DNA of 64,000 nt from Sycobia sp. Sy_11 (taxonomy: Eukaryota > Arthropoda > Insecta > Hymenoptera > Epichrysomallidae), in contig JACCIC010000035.1 of the NCBI GenBank assembly GCA_018907035.1, forward strand, positions 2,134,001 through 2,198,000, read 5' to 3'. The notes beneath the pieces are model-generated. The model had not been told where the DNA came from. It made no database searches and worked only from the letters and a program-made list of their open reading frames with translations. This document shows positions 23,311 to 36,463 of this stretch, in pieces. The translations under genes and the position numbers were made by a program. The number at the start of each line of letters is the position of its first letter. Position 1 is the first letter of the stretch.

Positions 23311-24421
23311 ATATATAAATCTGGCTCAAAATCACAATTTAATTTCATATATCGAGCGACAGGTTGTAAACAGAATATCGATTTTTGTTTCTTCTTACGT
23401 TAATCTAACAATTATACACGGGAATACCCTGTATATGTTATCACTTATTTTAGCTGCAAAGTTTATTAAAAAATGGTCTTCTTGAAGTAATCTGTATGTA
23501 CTATAAACATAGTTTTCTGTAATCATTCATACGCAAAAATGTAAATTTATCGTAAATACGAATGAAACAAATTCTTGGTCCAACACGTTAGTTAAATTAA
23601 CCGTTGGTTGCTGAAAAATCTAATAAAAAAATTAGAGAATATAAGACTAAATCAATTTCTATACAATGTCAGCCGGTATTTTTGATACGTGTCAAAAAAA
23701 AATGCAGTTTCGGTAACTACGATTTTATAAGTAAGATATTGAATGGTAAGATTCAATGATTCGAGGAACAGTTTCTGTCCAAGATAATCATAATAAACTT
23801 CATTTTTTATCCCATAACAGTATAACTCATCACTTCGTTAAGAATATGGCGTGTGATTGAGAGGACAGCGAATATCTGTGCTTTAGTAATGGAGCAAAAA
23901 GAGAGTTAAAGCTACGGTCAGGATGACGATGAACGGCAGGAATAAAAAGGGCAAGTCTTTTGCATAAGAGAATTTTTCGATATCGATTATATTCCTTAGC
24001 GTAGCAGCGCAACGCCCGTGGCTAATTATACATAAGAGAGGGAGGAGCAGCTGTCGGTGGACGTAGCAAAGATAGAGAAAAAAAATCAGAAAATCCAGCC
24101 AGGTTCCGGTACGAAAAAAAAACTAATTGCCCGTCTCGGCAGTCAATGGCTGAAGGAGGGGGGCGTAGAAAAAAGTGCGCGGAACGCGTCGTTAAGTTCA
24201 TTATATTTGCGGGTCGCATATTATAGTTAATCGCGTTTGGAAGGTGTGAAAGGGGACGAGAGAAGTGTGTGTGTGCGCGTATGTGTGCGAGTGCGTGTGA
24301 GGATGGTAAAGAAAAGAAGGACAGAGATATCCATTGTTTGGATCTCCGCTTAGGAGTTCTCCCCGCTTGTGGAGGCAGCGCTGTCGAACGCTCGCGGATC
24401 AATCGAGATAATTGCCCGTGT

Positions 24422-24424
<3 letters not shown>

Positions 24425-24468
<44 letters not shown>
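24425..24468. repeat. (TA)n microsatellite
   Basis: About 22 units. Confidence 0.95.
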
Positions 24469-24472
<4 letters not shown>

Positions 24473-24642
24473 TGAAAGGAGAGGAACAAGGATATTTCGC
24501 GCGTGCGCATAATTCTGAAAAGTGGCCCTGGTCTGTCGAGCACGCAACGTCTTCAGACGTTCTTATCGACGGTCTTACATTCAACCTACCGCTTCTATAT
24601 ACGGGCGCATTGTGTCTATGACCGTCGCGCCATCTTTATCTA

Positions 24643-24644
<2 letters not shown>

Positions 24645-24688
<44 letters not shown>
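24645..24688. repeat. (TA)n microsatellite
   Basis: About 22 units. Confidence 0.95.
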
Positions 24689-24691
<3 letters not shown>

Positions 24692-24900
24692 GTGCTCCTG
24701 CCAGGTACGAATCCTTCCGTTACGCCTAGAGTTTATTATCGTGCGGCGCGCGCGGCGATTCCATTGTCGAGCCTCCGCTTAAGCGGGGGATTAGACGTTC
24801 ACCGATCGGCGAAGGCAAATACTCAGTCAAAGTCGCCGCGCTCACGATAAAGCCCGGCGTATCGTCCTTGCGCAATCGGCAACCGAACGCCGCGCCTACA

Positions 24901-27240
24901 GGGTCCCTCTATATAAATGTTTATAGAGACGAAACCAGTAGCTGTGGGCAACTTAAGTGACTGTCTCCTACGGCTCGGGTCGGCGGGTGATTCCGCAACA
25001 ACAACGTAATCCAGTCTCGCGGCATAGCCTGCGCCGAGCTACTGATTGCTAATGCCGAATTATGAGACGAGAATGATTGCGAGTGGCTTTTCCACATATC
25101 TCGCCATTAAGCTCCATATGCGTCGGCTCGGGAATTGGCTATTTTGGAGCAGTTTCGGATTAATGGTCGCTAATGTTGATGGGCGAAGAGTCGCACTACC
25201 TGAAACCCATTGGTGTGCTGGAAAAGAGTCTCGCTCTGGCATTCCTGAATTTATCTTCTATGAGATTCGAAATGGCGAGATGCTTGCTTTTTATACTATT
25301 ACTTACAGACCACCCGAGATCGCCATTACTCCGGATCCTGAATCCTAGAACATTCAAGAGTTTTTACTTTCGATTTCCGCTGTATAATATTATTATTGAC
25401 GACTAGAATCTGCTGAGGGGTGGAGATGATACTAATAGTTCATTGGAAAATTGATGTTCCAGTTGTCTCTTCAAACTGGCGTAATGCGGTCGAATGCCTT
25501 TTACATCGTCGTACACATATAAATCAACATTATAATCAACGATGACAATGTAAAAATCCTAGACGGATGTGATGTCTACTTATATGACTTGAGCGGGACT
25601 TTTGCCGTCAGCCGGCACCAGACTGTCTCTCCATGAATTTAATTTATGCCAATAATAATATCTCGATGTCAATCAAAATAGTTCATTCTGAAAGGATCTA
25701 ACCGTCTTCGATTGGCACGGCTTCTCTGCCCACGTAGAACTCAATATTGGCGATATTTGTTAACCACACGATGCGTCGTTATTGGACGAATTTTTAAATT
25801 GCAAGAAACGAACGGTCGATCCGGCCTAAGGTACGAGGCTTTCTTGCTACCCAAATAGCCAATTTGATGCGGTCGCTTAAACCGCAGTCCGGACGGAGTT
25901 CGATAGGCTGGCACTCTGGTCTTGGTGGAATTGAATGGCTTCTCACGCGAGGAACATAATATTGACATTGCTGGAATCTTAGTATCTCGCTGGGACGAAG
26001 ATTTGCTCGCATCTGCCTCGGAGCAGGGAATTAAATTTCAGAAGGTTTCCATTGCCTTACCCGCATGATCCGTATATCTTTGTATAGGCAGATCGCGAAA
26101 TTTCTAAATTTTTAAGCTTTAAAAAATTGCGTATTGTACCGATTTTGAAACGTTAAAGTTTGAGGAATTGCAGCGTATAAAAAATGAAATATTGTTCCAA
26201 TTTTATACGTCTAAGAGGCAATTATTGTAACCTTTGATTAGCAAGCTTTATTAATGCCCCGGATAAAGTCATGATCGAGAATCAGCTAGCAGGCAGATGT
26301 ATTAATATAGAATACTAACCCTTCTCGAATTCTTCTCCTTACTACTAAACCTTCTCAAGTTCCCGAGCTGCGTAACTTCCAAGTAAAACCCATAAGCCAG
26401 CAATTCTATAAGATACCGATAAAAAAGTTGATGCAAAACCATTCAATGAAAGTATTCTTCGACAAGACGTTTATCTTTATTGATATTATATACCCATCTA
26501 CCACCCCCCTCTTATATACAGATTTATTCTCATTTCTCAGGAATGAAGCAATAGTGGGTTATAGTTTAATCTAAGAACGAGTAATCCTGGACTGAAACTT
26601 AGGCGCGCCTTCGGGTCCAGCTCTAAGCTCGTGATTTTCTTGTATTTTATATAAATATTATACGTAAAATTTCGGGCCCTGTTAGCGTCCAGCGTTTATT
26701 AGATACGGGCGATTTACAAATTTATACACTCGGGTCCCTTGCGGTTGTTTCGAACAAGGTGTGTCAATGCTCGAGGGAGCGGCCCCAGCGGTGTCGGGTT
26801 GGGCGGCTGTTGCCATCTTAAGTCTCCGGCAGAGACAAGATTGAAGTAACACTGACTCGATCCAGAAGAGTATTAGGAAAAATTAAAGCTGCAATAATCA
26901 AATTAGCATGGATGATTGTTATCATTGCGTCTATAAATCTTGATGTTCTTTTTTGGACTAGCATTTCTTGAGAAGATTTTAAATAGGCTATTCAACAGAA
27001 AAGTTATCTAGGCTTCTTTATAACTAATGCGATACGTTTTCGAAGCATAACTTTCTATACGTACTTTTATAATTTATATATTTTTCTAATTTATTTTAAC
27101 ATTATGTTCCTATACATAACGTTTCAAACTGAATCAAACATTCGCGCAACTGTATAAACCGCTCGTGAGAAGAAAATGTATATCATCGAGTTATTATACG
27201 ATTACAGATACGAGAACCTCCTTTTTATGGTTATGTTTTC
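24901..27240. other. Microsatellite-poor block of unknown nature
   Basis: About 2.3 kb without long simple repeats, of intermediate GC, unlike both neighbours. Short open frames occur on both strands (+ 25046-25348, 100 codons; minus 25741-26012, 60-75 codons). Their peptides look less low-complexity than elsewhere, but I recognise no domain and they are interrupted by stops. It may be a decayed mobile element, a conserved non-coding block or simply unique intronic DNA. Confidence 0.4.
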
Positions 27241-27261
27241 AAAAAAAAAAAAAAAAAAAAA
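27241..27261. repeat. Poly-A run
   Basis: Twenty-one consecutive A at a composition boundary. Confidence 0.95.
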
Positions 27262-27633
27262 GCAAAGGGTACGTGTCGAAAATACGTGTTCCTGGCTCGT
27301 GTACAGATCCGACAGTCACGGCCTATCAGCTGTGATTCAACGTTGCGAGAAAGGCCGGACAACGCCGGCCGACACGACGATAAAGCTGCCCAAATTCCAA
27401 CGGCGCCCGTCCTTTCTGGGGCGCGGGCACCCCTCCGAGTCCCCTTAGCCGCCGCCCCCATGGTCCCCGCAAACGCGGACGCGCGACCGAGATTGCGCGC
27501 GCGAAACGGCCAATGATCGATGGGCGAGTCCCGGGCGCGCACCGCGGGATGCCGTACCCGCGAGATTATGGACGAGTGCGCGCCCCCGCGCATCTCCTCC
27601 CCTCCGCGGTCGCGAGCGTAAGGATGTACGGAT

Positions 27634-27636
<3 letters not shown>

Positions 27637-27686
<50 letters not shown>

Positions 27687-27687
27687 C
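27637..27687. repeat. (TA)n microsatellite
   Basis: About 20 units plus GTATATATACG. Confidence 0.95.
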
Positions 27688-28106
27688 GTACGCGCCCGCG
27701 CGGACCAGTGTTAAACATTCTCGCGCGAGCGCTCGGCTCGGTAATGCTTGAGCATTACAGACGTAACTTGAGTATGCCCATAAATTAAGCTCCAAATTTT
27801 ACCGTTGGGATCCGCCTCTCTGGTTTTTTTTTATCCAACGCCCGCTGGTACGCGTCGCTCGTCCCTGCCCGGTTTCGCGAGTGTTGTGGTTTTTTTTCAC
27901 ATTATATATATATATATATACAGGAACGCGAAAAGATGTCGCCGTCGAACGAGGTCGAGGAGATATACGCCTGTCCCCGTACACAACATAGTTATTTGGC
28001 TCGCTCCGGGAACAATGCGGGAAATTGCGAAACATAATATCGAGCACGCCCTTCCTCGTGCCGGTGGATGGAGAGGAGGGGGAGGGGGATTGTAAGGAAA
28101 TCGCGC

Positions 28107-28128
28107 CAGGCAGGCAGGCAGGCAGGCA
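28107..28128. repeat. (CAGG)n tetranucleotide repeat
   Basis: Five CAGG units. Confidence 0.95.
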
Positions 28129-28422
28129 AAGGAGTCGAGCGCGCATTACAATATGTATATATACGCTGTCGACGTGACATTAAAAAGGAGAAAAATGCGC
28201 GCTGAAAGGACGAGCCTCGTGAGCGCTCTGCATTACATATACATATATGGATCGTTCGATGATGATACCGATGTTTGCCCCGATGCATCGCCGCGAACAC
28301 ATGCATTCATATCGCATATATACATACATATACATATATTTCAGAGAGCGCGGTTAATATACTAATGGATATGTGCGAGCGGGAGGGTCGAAGAATGAGA
28401 ATAACCGTGATGAGAGAACATA

Positions 28423-28426
<4 letters not shown>

Positions 28427-28475
<49 letters not shown>
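28427..28475. repeat. (TA)n microsatellite
   Basis: About 24 units. Confidence 0.95.
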
Positions 28476-28478
<3 letters not shown>

Positions 28479-29963
28479 AGAACTTATCTCAACGGGCTTT
28501 TTTGCTTACTTATGCATTCGTATATATATATATATATACGTATGTAGATACAAACGTAAAGCAAAGACAGGATTTTTTACGGATTCTCTTTCTTCCTTTC
28601 TTCTTTCTGTTCGCCGCGAGCGCGTTGAGCGAGGCGCTCGTCGAGGAAGAGAACGAAAAAAAGAACGAAGGCGCGCACAGCGAGAGGAAAAAAGAATTGG
28701 CGAGAAGAGAGAACGCGAGGATTTTAACGAAAGAGAAATAGCGGGCGCGTCGCGCGGAAAAAGAAAGAGAGAACGAAAGAGAAGTGGGCTGGGTCGAGCG
28801 ATGTCGAGGACAGCAGTGGCCAAGTATGCGTTATGAAGAGAGAGAGAGATAGAGAGGGAGAGAGAGAGAAGCAACCCTGTATAATCCATAACCGGCAGCG
28901 GTATGTCGTTTGATTACGGCGGCCAAATCGGGACAAATATTAAACCGGGCTCTCGGGCTTATAACACGCGTTCACATACGCCCCCGTATTAAGGCGCAAT
29001 ATCCTGCACTCGCGCATCTCCGGTCAACCGTACAGCTTCGTAAATATCGCGATAATCGCTGGTGATCAAGTCCCGTACGTACAAGACCATGTCATCTCGT
29101 TCCAAATTTGTTAAAACGTAATACTGAGTGAAAAATTTATTTGAACTAAAACATTAAAAAATTCTTTTTTTTTTACTGTAAAACTAATGGCTGGATTAAT
29201 TTTTATTGTCAATATTTTGATAATTTGCAAAATGGGAATTCTCTAAAATTTTAATCAGTCAAGATCTGCCGACAGCTACATAGGAAATTATTCTATTTGT
29301 TATTAATGTTACCTCGAACTATAAATGTTCTTTTTCTTAAATAAAGATTTGAAATCTTATAATACATTAATTTACTTGATATACTTAAAGAGTAGTACAC
29401 TGATCCAAAGGATTCAAATTATAATGCTCTCGTAAAATATTGAAGATCGTGGAAATGCCTTACTCCGTCGATGTTGCAGCGCAATTATTAATACCGATAC
29501 AGGAAACCTGTTTCATTTTATTTACAGTGCCTATAAATAAATTTATAAATTTACTAGAAAGTAAAACGTATCGATTCTCATGAATTAGATAAATATATAT
29601 GTTAATTAGCGCGATAGGTATACTGCAAACTATTGAAGTTTCAAGTTTTTTTCTTCTGTTTTGTTTTATGCGACAGGCATTGCTACGAAACAAAAAAAAA
29701 AGATAAGGAATTTGTATTTAACAAGTCAAAATACATATGGCCGCATAAATTACCTTGTCGAGGATAAAAAAAAACTTTTCATAAGAGTGCGCGCCCATTT
29801 TTGAAAGCTGATTCAGATCAACTTTCGAAAGAATGGAAAAAACTTCACCGGATCGAAAATGGGATTTATCGATAGAGTATCATACGCGCACGTGCAGTAA
29901 TTACTCGACATCGTAGACGAGATTTATAAAACCCCATGAGTGCGCGCACGTGCGCATATTCCA

Positions 29964-29966
<3 letters not shown>

Positions 29967-30012
<46 letters not shown>
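29967..30012. repeat. (TA)n microsatellite
   Basis: About 23 units. Confidence 0.95.
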
Positions 30013-30015
<3 letters not shown>

Positions 30016-31449
30016 TATATTGGAAACAAATGGCTTTTGTGCATTTCACATTACGCACGCGCTCGCGCTTCAATTTTTCTCATCTCCTGTCTGACTCCCA
30101 TTAACGCCTCTACCCCCACGCCAGCCCCTCCCACCCTCTTCCCCCTTGACTAACGCGATTTTAATTTCTTCGGGGGAGCGTATTATAGCGTCCCAGCGCC
30201 GTACCGCCGTCTTATCTGCTCGGTGTATCAAGAGGGGGGAGGTGGGGATGATGAGGTTGGAGGCCTCCCGGATAGACCGACCCTACCGACGCATTTATAG
30301 GTATAATGAGTGAGTGTATGCGCGCGCTCGTGTGTAGATATATATATATATAAACCGTAGATTTTTTGCGCTGAATAATATTACAGAAGCGCGAGCACCA
30401 TAAGCGCGTTTTCTCATGGAGACTCCGGTTCTCACGTGCATACACATATATACGCGTACGTTGAATACGCCGCCGAGTGCCAGGCGGGCAGATGCTCGTC
30501 GTGATTGTTACGCGTTATATATATATATTTTATTTTTTTTTTTATTTTCACCCCTCTCGAGAACGATGCAGTTCAGCGCACCGTCTGTCCCCTCGTCGCT
30601 TGCTGTTAATAAACTCGCGTAACTCCCACGGGGTTAACAAGCCGACGGGAACGCGAGATCCACGCTCGGCATTGGGCAATGGGGGTGGGGAGGGGGTCAG
30701 TAGAATCTGGTCTTGAGGATCCAAATCCGAATTTCTTATTGGGCAATTCGACGTGTCGCGGCGGCTATTTCGGTATCGCCGAGGCGATGGAATCGATTGT
30801 CAAGGGTTGGTGCACGGGATAGATATTCGGGGCGCGTAATAGATTTTATCGTAGAAGTGTGGATGAAGCAAGCAGAGAAGGGTATTCATAAGATTAATTG
30901 CGTTCACCCTATTGGTGCAGCAATTTTATTTATCGATTGTTTTCATGAAATAATAGAGAAAGAGGCACATTTGCATCATAAAGTCGAATGGAGCGGTGCC
31001 CATCGGTCGACTATATGTACGGTAGGAAAGATGAAAAGTGCCGCCTTTGGCACGAAAAAATGAAGAAAAAAAACCTCAGGCGCCCGACAATTGCTAATAT
31101 GCGTCCGGCATTACGTCAATTGTTCGGTCGATCATTCCGGGCTGGATTTTGCGGGCTTGTGACTGCGGGAGCGAGGTGGGGGATGGGTTGGAAGCCACAG
31201 GTAGGCGCTTTTCGAGTCTCCTCCCGGTACCGATGTCTTCGAACGGCGGCGCGAGCGAGCTTCGACTACCGCATTCCCTTCCTGCTCCCTCTCCCCCTTT
31301 CCCTATCCACGTTCCTCGCCGCAGCAACGGCAGCGTCATTCGACTTTATGATCGGTTTTATCGACTGTACCCGGGAAGTGGGAGAGAGAGATAGGGGGGG
31401 GGACGAGAAAGAGATTTTTCCCTTCTCCGATTGCGCGGTGGATTCTCCT

Positions 31450-31495
31450 TCTCTATCTATCTCTCTCTCTCTCTCTCGCTCTCCCTCTCTCTTTC
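31450..31495. repeat. (CT)n microsatellite, impure
   Basis: CT units with TAT and CGC interruptions. Confidence 0.9.
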
Positions 31496-31695
31496 TAAAG
31501 CTCCCCCTAAAGCTCCATTTCTTCTGCGCGCGTACGCGAGCACTTACGCCTCCGAAATTCCTCCTACCGGTCTGCACTTCCGTTAAGAGCGCGAATGACT
31601 GGTTACGCGCGGAGATCGCGTTATTCAGCATTGCGGGCGTTCACGCGCGCGGCAGCTCTTAAATCGTTTTAACTGCCGCGCATATATCCGTACAG

Positions 31696-31710
31696 GTATA
31701 TATGTGTGTG

Positions 31711-31742
<32 letters not shown>

Positions 31743-31752
31743 TATGTATATA
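31696..31752. repeat. Near-perfect palindrome of TG/TA/CA repeats
   Basis: ATATATGTGTGTG is followed by a (TA)n core and then CACACATATATATGTATA. The two sides are reverse complements apart from one dinucleotide, so the tract can form a cruciform or hairpin. Confidence 0.8.
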
Positions 31753-32023
31753 GAGGCATAGTCCCTCTAATGAAATTCTATAGCGGACGCGGCGGCGGCG
31801 GCTCCCTCGCGAAACGCGAAGGTGCGGTTCTGGCACTGCGCGGCCCGAGCCTGGGTAGTATCGGCTCGTTATAAGTCGATACTCGCGCATTACGAGCAGC
31901 GCGGCTCTTGCCGCGTATTATATATTAGATGGCTCGAGATTTCATTAATTTCCCGTTGCTCTCCGTTACATAAGCTTCATTACATCTACCTACTGCAAAA
32001 TAAAAATAAGAAAATGATAATTA

Positions 32024-32041
32024 TTATAATAATAATAATAA
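32024..32041. repeat. (AAT)n repeat
   Basis: About six ATA/AAT units. Confidence 0.9.
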
Positions 32042-32205
32042 CAACGAATGCGGTATCGATAAAAAAACGCAGCTTCAGCTGCTCCGTTGCAAATATATGA
32101 GAAAAGAAGAGCAACTCTTGAACGCGCGTCGATCGAACGCGCATTCGTTCTGGAATTATGATACATACATATATATGAATATATATAAATATATATGAAA
32201 AAAAA

Positions 32206-32251
<46 letters not shown>
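32206..32251. repeat. (TA)n microsatellite
   Basis: About 22 units with one C; preceded by TATGAATA/TATAAATA units from 32161. Confidence 0.95.
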
Positions 32252-32253
<2 letters not shown>

Positions 32254-32570
32254 ACGACCCTTCTGACTTGGCATCATCTAAATTATATACCGATCTCAAG
32301 AAACACGTGGTCGGTGGCAAGTGTCGTCGACGTTTTTCTTTCCTCCGAGTTCTACTAGCATTGTGTCCCTCGCCTTACCGGGTGGACGTGTGTATATATA
32401 GTCAAACCTCTTCTCCCCGTACTTGCCCCCTCCAAAACTGATCTAACAAGGTAAAAAAACGCATTGGTAGTGCAGTTGCTATTGTTGAAACGAGCCGAAG
32501 AATATACGTCTATCCCAATGTGGATGATTCATTATACATTCTTTATGACGCAGTCTGTCACTTCTTCTAG

Positions 32571-32571
32571 C

Positions 32572-32615
<44 letters not shown>
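32571..32615. repeat. (GT)n-(TA)n compound
   Basis: Six GT units passing directly into about 16 TA units. Confidence 0.95.
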
Positions 32616-32617
<2 letters not shown>

Positions 32618-32945
32618 CTCTGGTGTGCGCAAGCCCCCGCCCCCAATTTATCGAAGGATCCGTGATAAGCGCGTTACGTACAGCATTCCCTGGCGCGCGT
32701 CGCCACCTCTACAGAAGTCGACGAGCGCGCATGAGGACGAGGACAAGCTAATATACAATCGGGCGCGCGGAGGAGCGGGAAGAGCGAAAGAGAGAAGAAT
32801 TAAGAAGCCCGAGAGATGAAATTTCATCGTAGCAAGAACGCCCGGGGGGGGGGGGATCGGACGGGCAACGTCGTCGTTTCTAATGCCGTGCGACTGCGCG
32901 TATTAAAGCGATATCTAATGAACATCTATCCTCAGTTGTCCGAAC

Positions 32946-32948
<3 letters not shown>

Positions 32949-32997
<49 letters not shown>

Positions 32998-32999
32998 TA
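32949..32999. repeat. (TA)n microsatellite
   Basis: About 21 units then ACATATATAC. Confidence 0.95.
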
Positions 33000-33099
33000 C
33001 GTGAAACTCACCTCGGCCCTTAATACAGCCCTGTAGATATTGTACGTACACGCAGCGTACTCGTTTCTCCCACTTCCGTTGCTTATTTGCTGCCGCGAT

Positions 33100-33102
<3 letters not shown>

Positions 33103-33149
<47 letters not shown>
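33103..33149. repeat. (TA)n microsatellite
   Basis: About 23 units, only about 100 bp from the previous array. Confidence 0.95.
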
Positions 33150-33151
<2 letters not shown>

Positions 33152-33513
33152 CTGAAGGCTTGTGGCTACAACACAGTCTACGCACATATAAATATGTGTA
33201 TAAAAGAGGCACGCATCACGGCGGCGCGCACCTGACGAGCCGGGAAGCGGGAGGCCACCCCATGCCGCCGCCGCCGGCGTTGCAGCGACTTATCTCGTGA
33301 TCCGCGTTTGTCACGCGCTCACGGCCGCGAGCACGATTACTCATTGTCACTTGCATATAGCCTATCTGGCGACTCCCCACCTCCCCCCCGACACACACTT
33401 CTCCTCCTTGCTCATTTAACCGATCTGCCCGTCTCCTTCTCCGGGCTTCTCGTTGAAAGGAGATCACGCGTTGCACGTGCTCTTGAATTCTCAGCGGATA
33501 TACCTATTATTGT

Positions 33514-33517
<4 letters not shown>

Positions 33518-33555
<38 letters not shown>
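33518..33555. repeat. (TA)n microsatellite
   Basis: About 19 units. Confidence 0.95.
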
Positions 33556-33557
<2 letters not shown>

Positions 33558-36128
33558 GCTTTGCAGGAGCGTGGCAAGCTACTTGCGATTTATACGTATA
33601 ATAGAGCGGTAAAGCCGATTTTTCTTCCATATATGTAGATTACGTACATACGGTCACGCGTAGCAGCTAGAGGAGCGCGATGATTTCATCGCTGTCGCGC
33701 TACCCGTGCCGCGTCGCGTCGTGAGTGCGCGCGCCTCACCGACCGAGCTCGCGTCTATTATATATAAGTGTATATATATACACGAAGACGCCGCGAGCCC
33801 TGTGTCGAAAGGGACGGGCGCGCGGCGAAGTGTGTTCCCCGGTGAAAAGTTACGATAGAGCTCGGTAAATTTGATCGCGAACCTCGTCGCGGACTACTGT
33901 GCGTAAAATAAACCGACGTACGGTCTCTCATTACGTAGTTTCCCCTCAAGTCCAATGGAAAAATTCCTCGATTTTCATTCGTGGCGTTGCGTCGCTCGAC
34001 TTTATTAAATTTTCCATTGCGTAAAAAACGAATTCGCTCGCCAACTATATGCGACAGCTGGAGTTTCAGATAATGGCAAAATTGACAAATTATCGGATTA
34101 TTTCCATTTAGTTCTTTTCCTCGCGCGACTACTCCTGGAATCTCGGGAATGTTTGTTACGGAGAAAATAAGAAATAAGAAAAAAACGTACATGCTCGTTT
34201 GTCCCCAGCTGCGCGGATCCTCTTGCAGCCGCACGGTACAACTGGTGTTAAAAAAAGAAGAAAAAAAAAAGAAAAAGAAACCAGCATCGGCAACGCGCAC
34301 ATATCTTTTCCAAAGAAAGCCATTCGCGCGATCCCGTTAATGAATTATTGATCGCCCAATAAATCAACGCTTGCCATTTATTTCGTACGGCCTCTTATTA
34401 CATACGAGGCCTGCCATGGTGCGTAATGAAAAATTTGCCCGTACGTGAAATGTTATTGAATTGTTCAATTAATCGGCGACGCTGATGTCTCGGGCGAAAT
34501 CGAGGCGTAGCGAGCCGCGAGCGTTCGACGTAAAAACGAAAATAGAACAACGCTAAATAATTTCGTTTCCTATGTCTAATGCACGAACGGCAGATATATA
34601 TATATATATAGATAATTCTTATGACATATCGTTCCATCTGCGTTCCATTAACGGAAAACATTACCGACAAAACAAACGAGAATGTGTAACGAGGAATATA
34701 TATATATATCGAAATCGAGCGAGGATATAAAAACTGGACTAACTGCGTACATATAGATCGGCAATCGACGATTAAAAGCTTGGACAAAAGCGCATAGAGT
34801 ATAACCGTTCGACAAAGAGCGCAAACTGATATTTCGGTGTCCTCTGCTCTTTCTGCACGACGTCGAGGTTCGCCGCAATAATGCCTCGACTTTAACGAGA
34901 CGTAAATGTTCCAATGTGTGTATGTGCCCGTAGAGGAGTCAATTTCCTAATTGGGTCAATTGCTTCTCGTTCCCGATCAACTGCTGCTCGGCGCTTGGTT
35001 ATCCATTGTGCTCGCGATCGTTACATAAAGCTCTCGATATAGAGGTCATCTTATCGACATCGCTATCGACAGTGTAAATTTAAAGATCGGTTTTTGTTTT
35101 TTCGAGTTCCTTTACGCGAGACCAAATGCCCCAACCGAGCATCGTCGATCGGAAATAGAAAACTGCTTCGTTCTTCGTCGTCGTAAACGTAATTAATTCG
35201 TCCAGAATGATCGAACGGCGGCGCGCGCTCCGTGCGCCGGCAATGTTAACCGGGCCACCGGTATATTCGGCCAAAAATCGTAAAGAACGCGTATTCGTAC
35301 TCGCGCAATTTTTACGCTCGGCTTTTTGTTTGCATTTGCATCGGCGGCTTTATAGCGGCGGTGCAATATTACCCGCGGCATTTATACATGTATACATATA
35401 CATAGGAGTGTACAAAAATTATTGCCCTTAATTGCTCCCGTATTCTCGAAATCCATAAAATGCCTGGACAGCGCTCTTATTAAATCATTATTTTTTTTAT
35501 TAACAAGTACGGCGGAGGTCTCGGTGCGAGCGTGCGTGTTTGTATAAAAGATTTTCATAATAAATATTACGAAAAAACTGAGCCCCTTGTATTTTTTTTT
35601 TTTATATTTTTTTTCCTCCTCATAAAATTATCCGTTTTTAATTACTTTGGCATTACTCACGATTTCAGCGTGTGCAACGCGCGCTCGATTGCGCAAAACT
35701 GCGCGCGCAAAGACCATTAAGTTAAAATAGCATTGGGAAAAAAAATACACTTCATCTCCTTTACGTATCTTGTTAAATTATATTACATACACATAGACAC
35801 ACACAACACACATACAGGCACGGACACACATATGTACATGAGAAAAATGCCGTCTTCGGAGAACAATGCGAGCGCACGCGATAAGTATACCATTACATAA
35901 AACTTGAAGGAGGCATTTTTAACGCGGCGCGATGAGAACGTTCTAAGAAAATCTGTTTCACTCGTCGAAACGCATCCTTGTCCTTCTGGTATTTTCACTT
36001 AATAGAAAGTCGAGCGCGTTATTGAAACTCGCGCGCCGCATGCTCCGGTACCAGACCGAGAGTTATAACAATATAAATGCATGTCTACATATGCGTTCTA
36101 TAAAGTAATTTGCAACGTCGAGCAACCG

Positions 36129-36131
36129 AGG

Positions 36132-36170
<39 letters not shown>
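36129..36170. repeat. (GA)n microsatellite
   Basis: About 20 units. Confidence 0.95.
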
Positions 36171-36174
<4 letters not shown>

Positions 36175-36421
36175 CTTCGGCACATGTACTTATAATATAT
36201 ACACGCACTCAATGCCTTTTGCGCATACAATGCGCTCCTCTCATCGGCATATATTACAAACGAGACCGGCAATGAAGGAAGAGAAAGAGAGGGGCGATAC
36301 GGAGGAGGGAGGAAAAAATAGGCCGCAGGAGAGTTTTAGGATTTATGCAACTCGCGCGAGCCAGAGACGCTCCTTTTATAAAGCCAGATGCATGCGGCGC
36401 GCCGCGCATATTATTCTCTCT

Positions 36422-36425
<4 letters not shown>

Positions 36426-36460
<35 letters not shown>
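36426..36460. repeat. (CT)n microsatellite
   Basis: About 17 units; a second CT tract lies at 36513-36540. Confidence 0.95.

Positions 36461-36463
<3 letters not shown>

Larger units (their letters stand above)
20931..24010. other. AT / GC / AT mosaic, no gene seen
   Basis: 20931-21420 is AT-rich with the 20-bp duplication. 21421-23200 is GC-rich with CT, CA, GA and CTT/CTG repeats. 23201-24010 is AT-rich with the acceptor-like tract near 23270. Confidence 0.65.
24011..24900. other. Mixed block with two long TA arrays
   Basis: Non-coding by inspection; its frames read through the two (TA)n arrays. Confidence 0.65.
27241..29950. other. CpG-rich block then AT-rich block, no gene seen
   Basis: 27241-29040 holds poly-A, (TA)n and (CAGG)n tracts, plus a purine-rich strand at about 28640-28870. 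29041-29950 is AT-rich with nothing recognised. Confidence 0.65.
29951..33760. other. GC-leaning microsatellite block, no gene seen
   Basis: Contains CT, AAT and seven TA arrays and the palindrome near 31720. The 116- and 224-codon + frames at 30713-31662 overlap each other in different frames and match no family I know. Confidence 0.6.

Noticed and set aside
25046..25348. 100-codon frame with non-repetitive peptide, considered as a transposon or viral remnant
   Set aside because: No motif of reverse transcriptase, transposase, integrase or envelope proteins could be identified; left as unknown within the quiet block.
26580..26800. Possible LTR-like segment (TATAAATA, TGTTAG)
   Set aside because: No second copy, no primer-binding site, no terminal TG...CA pair with duplicated flanks.
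33758..34300. 180-codon minus frame, largely non-repetitive
   Set aside because: No recognisable domain or splice context; a few frames this long are expected by chance on six frames of 64 kb.
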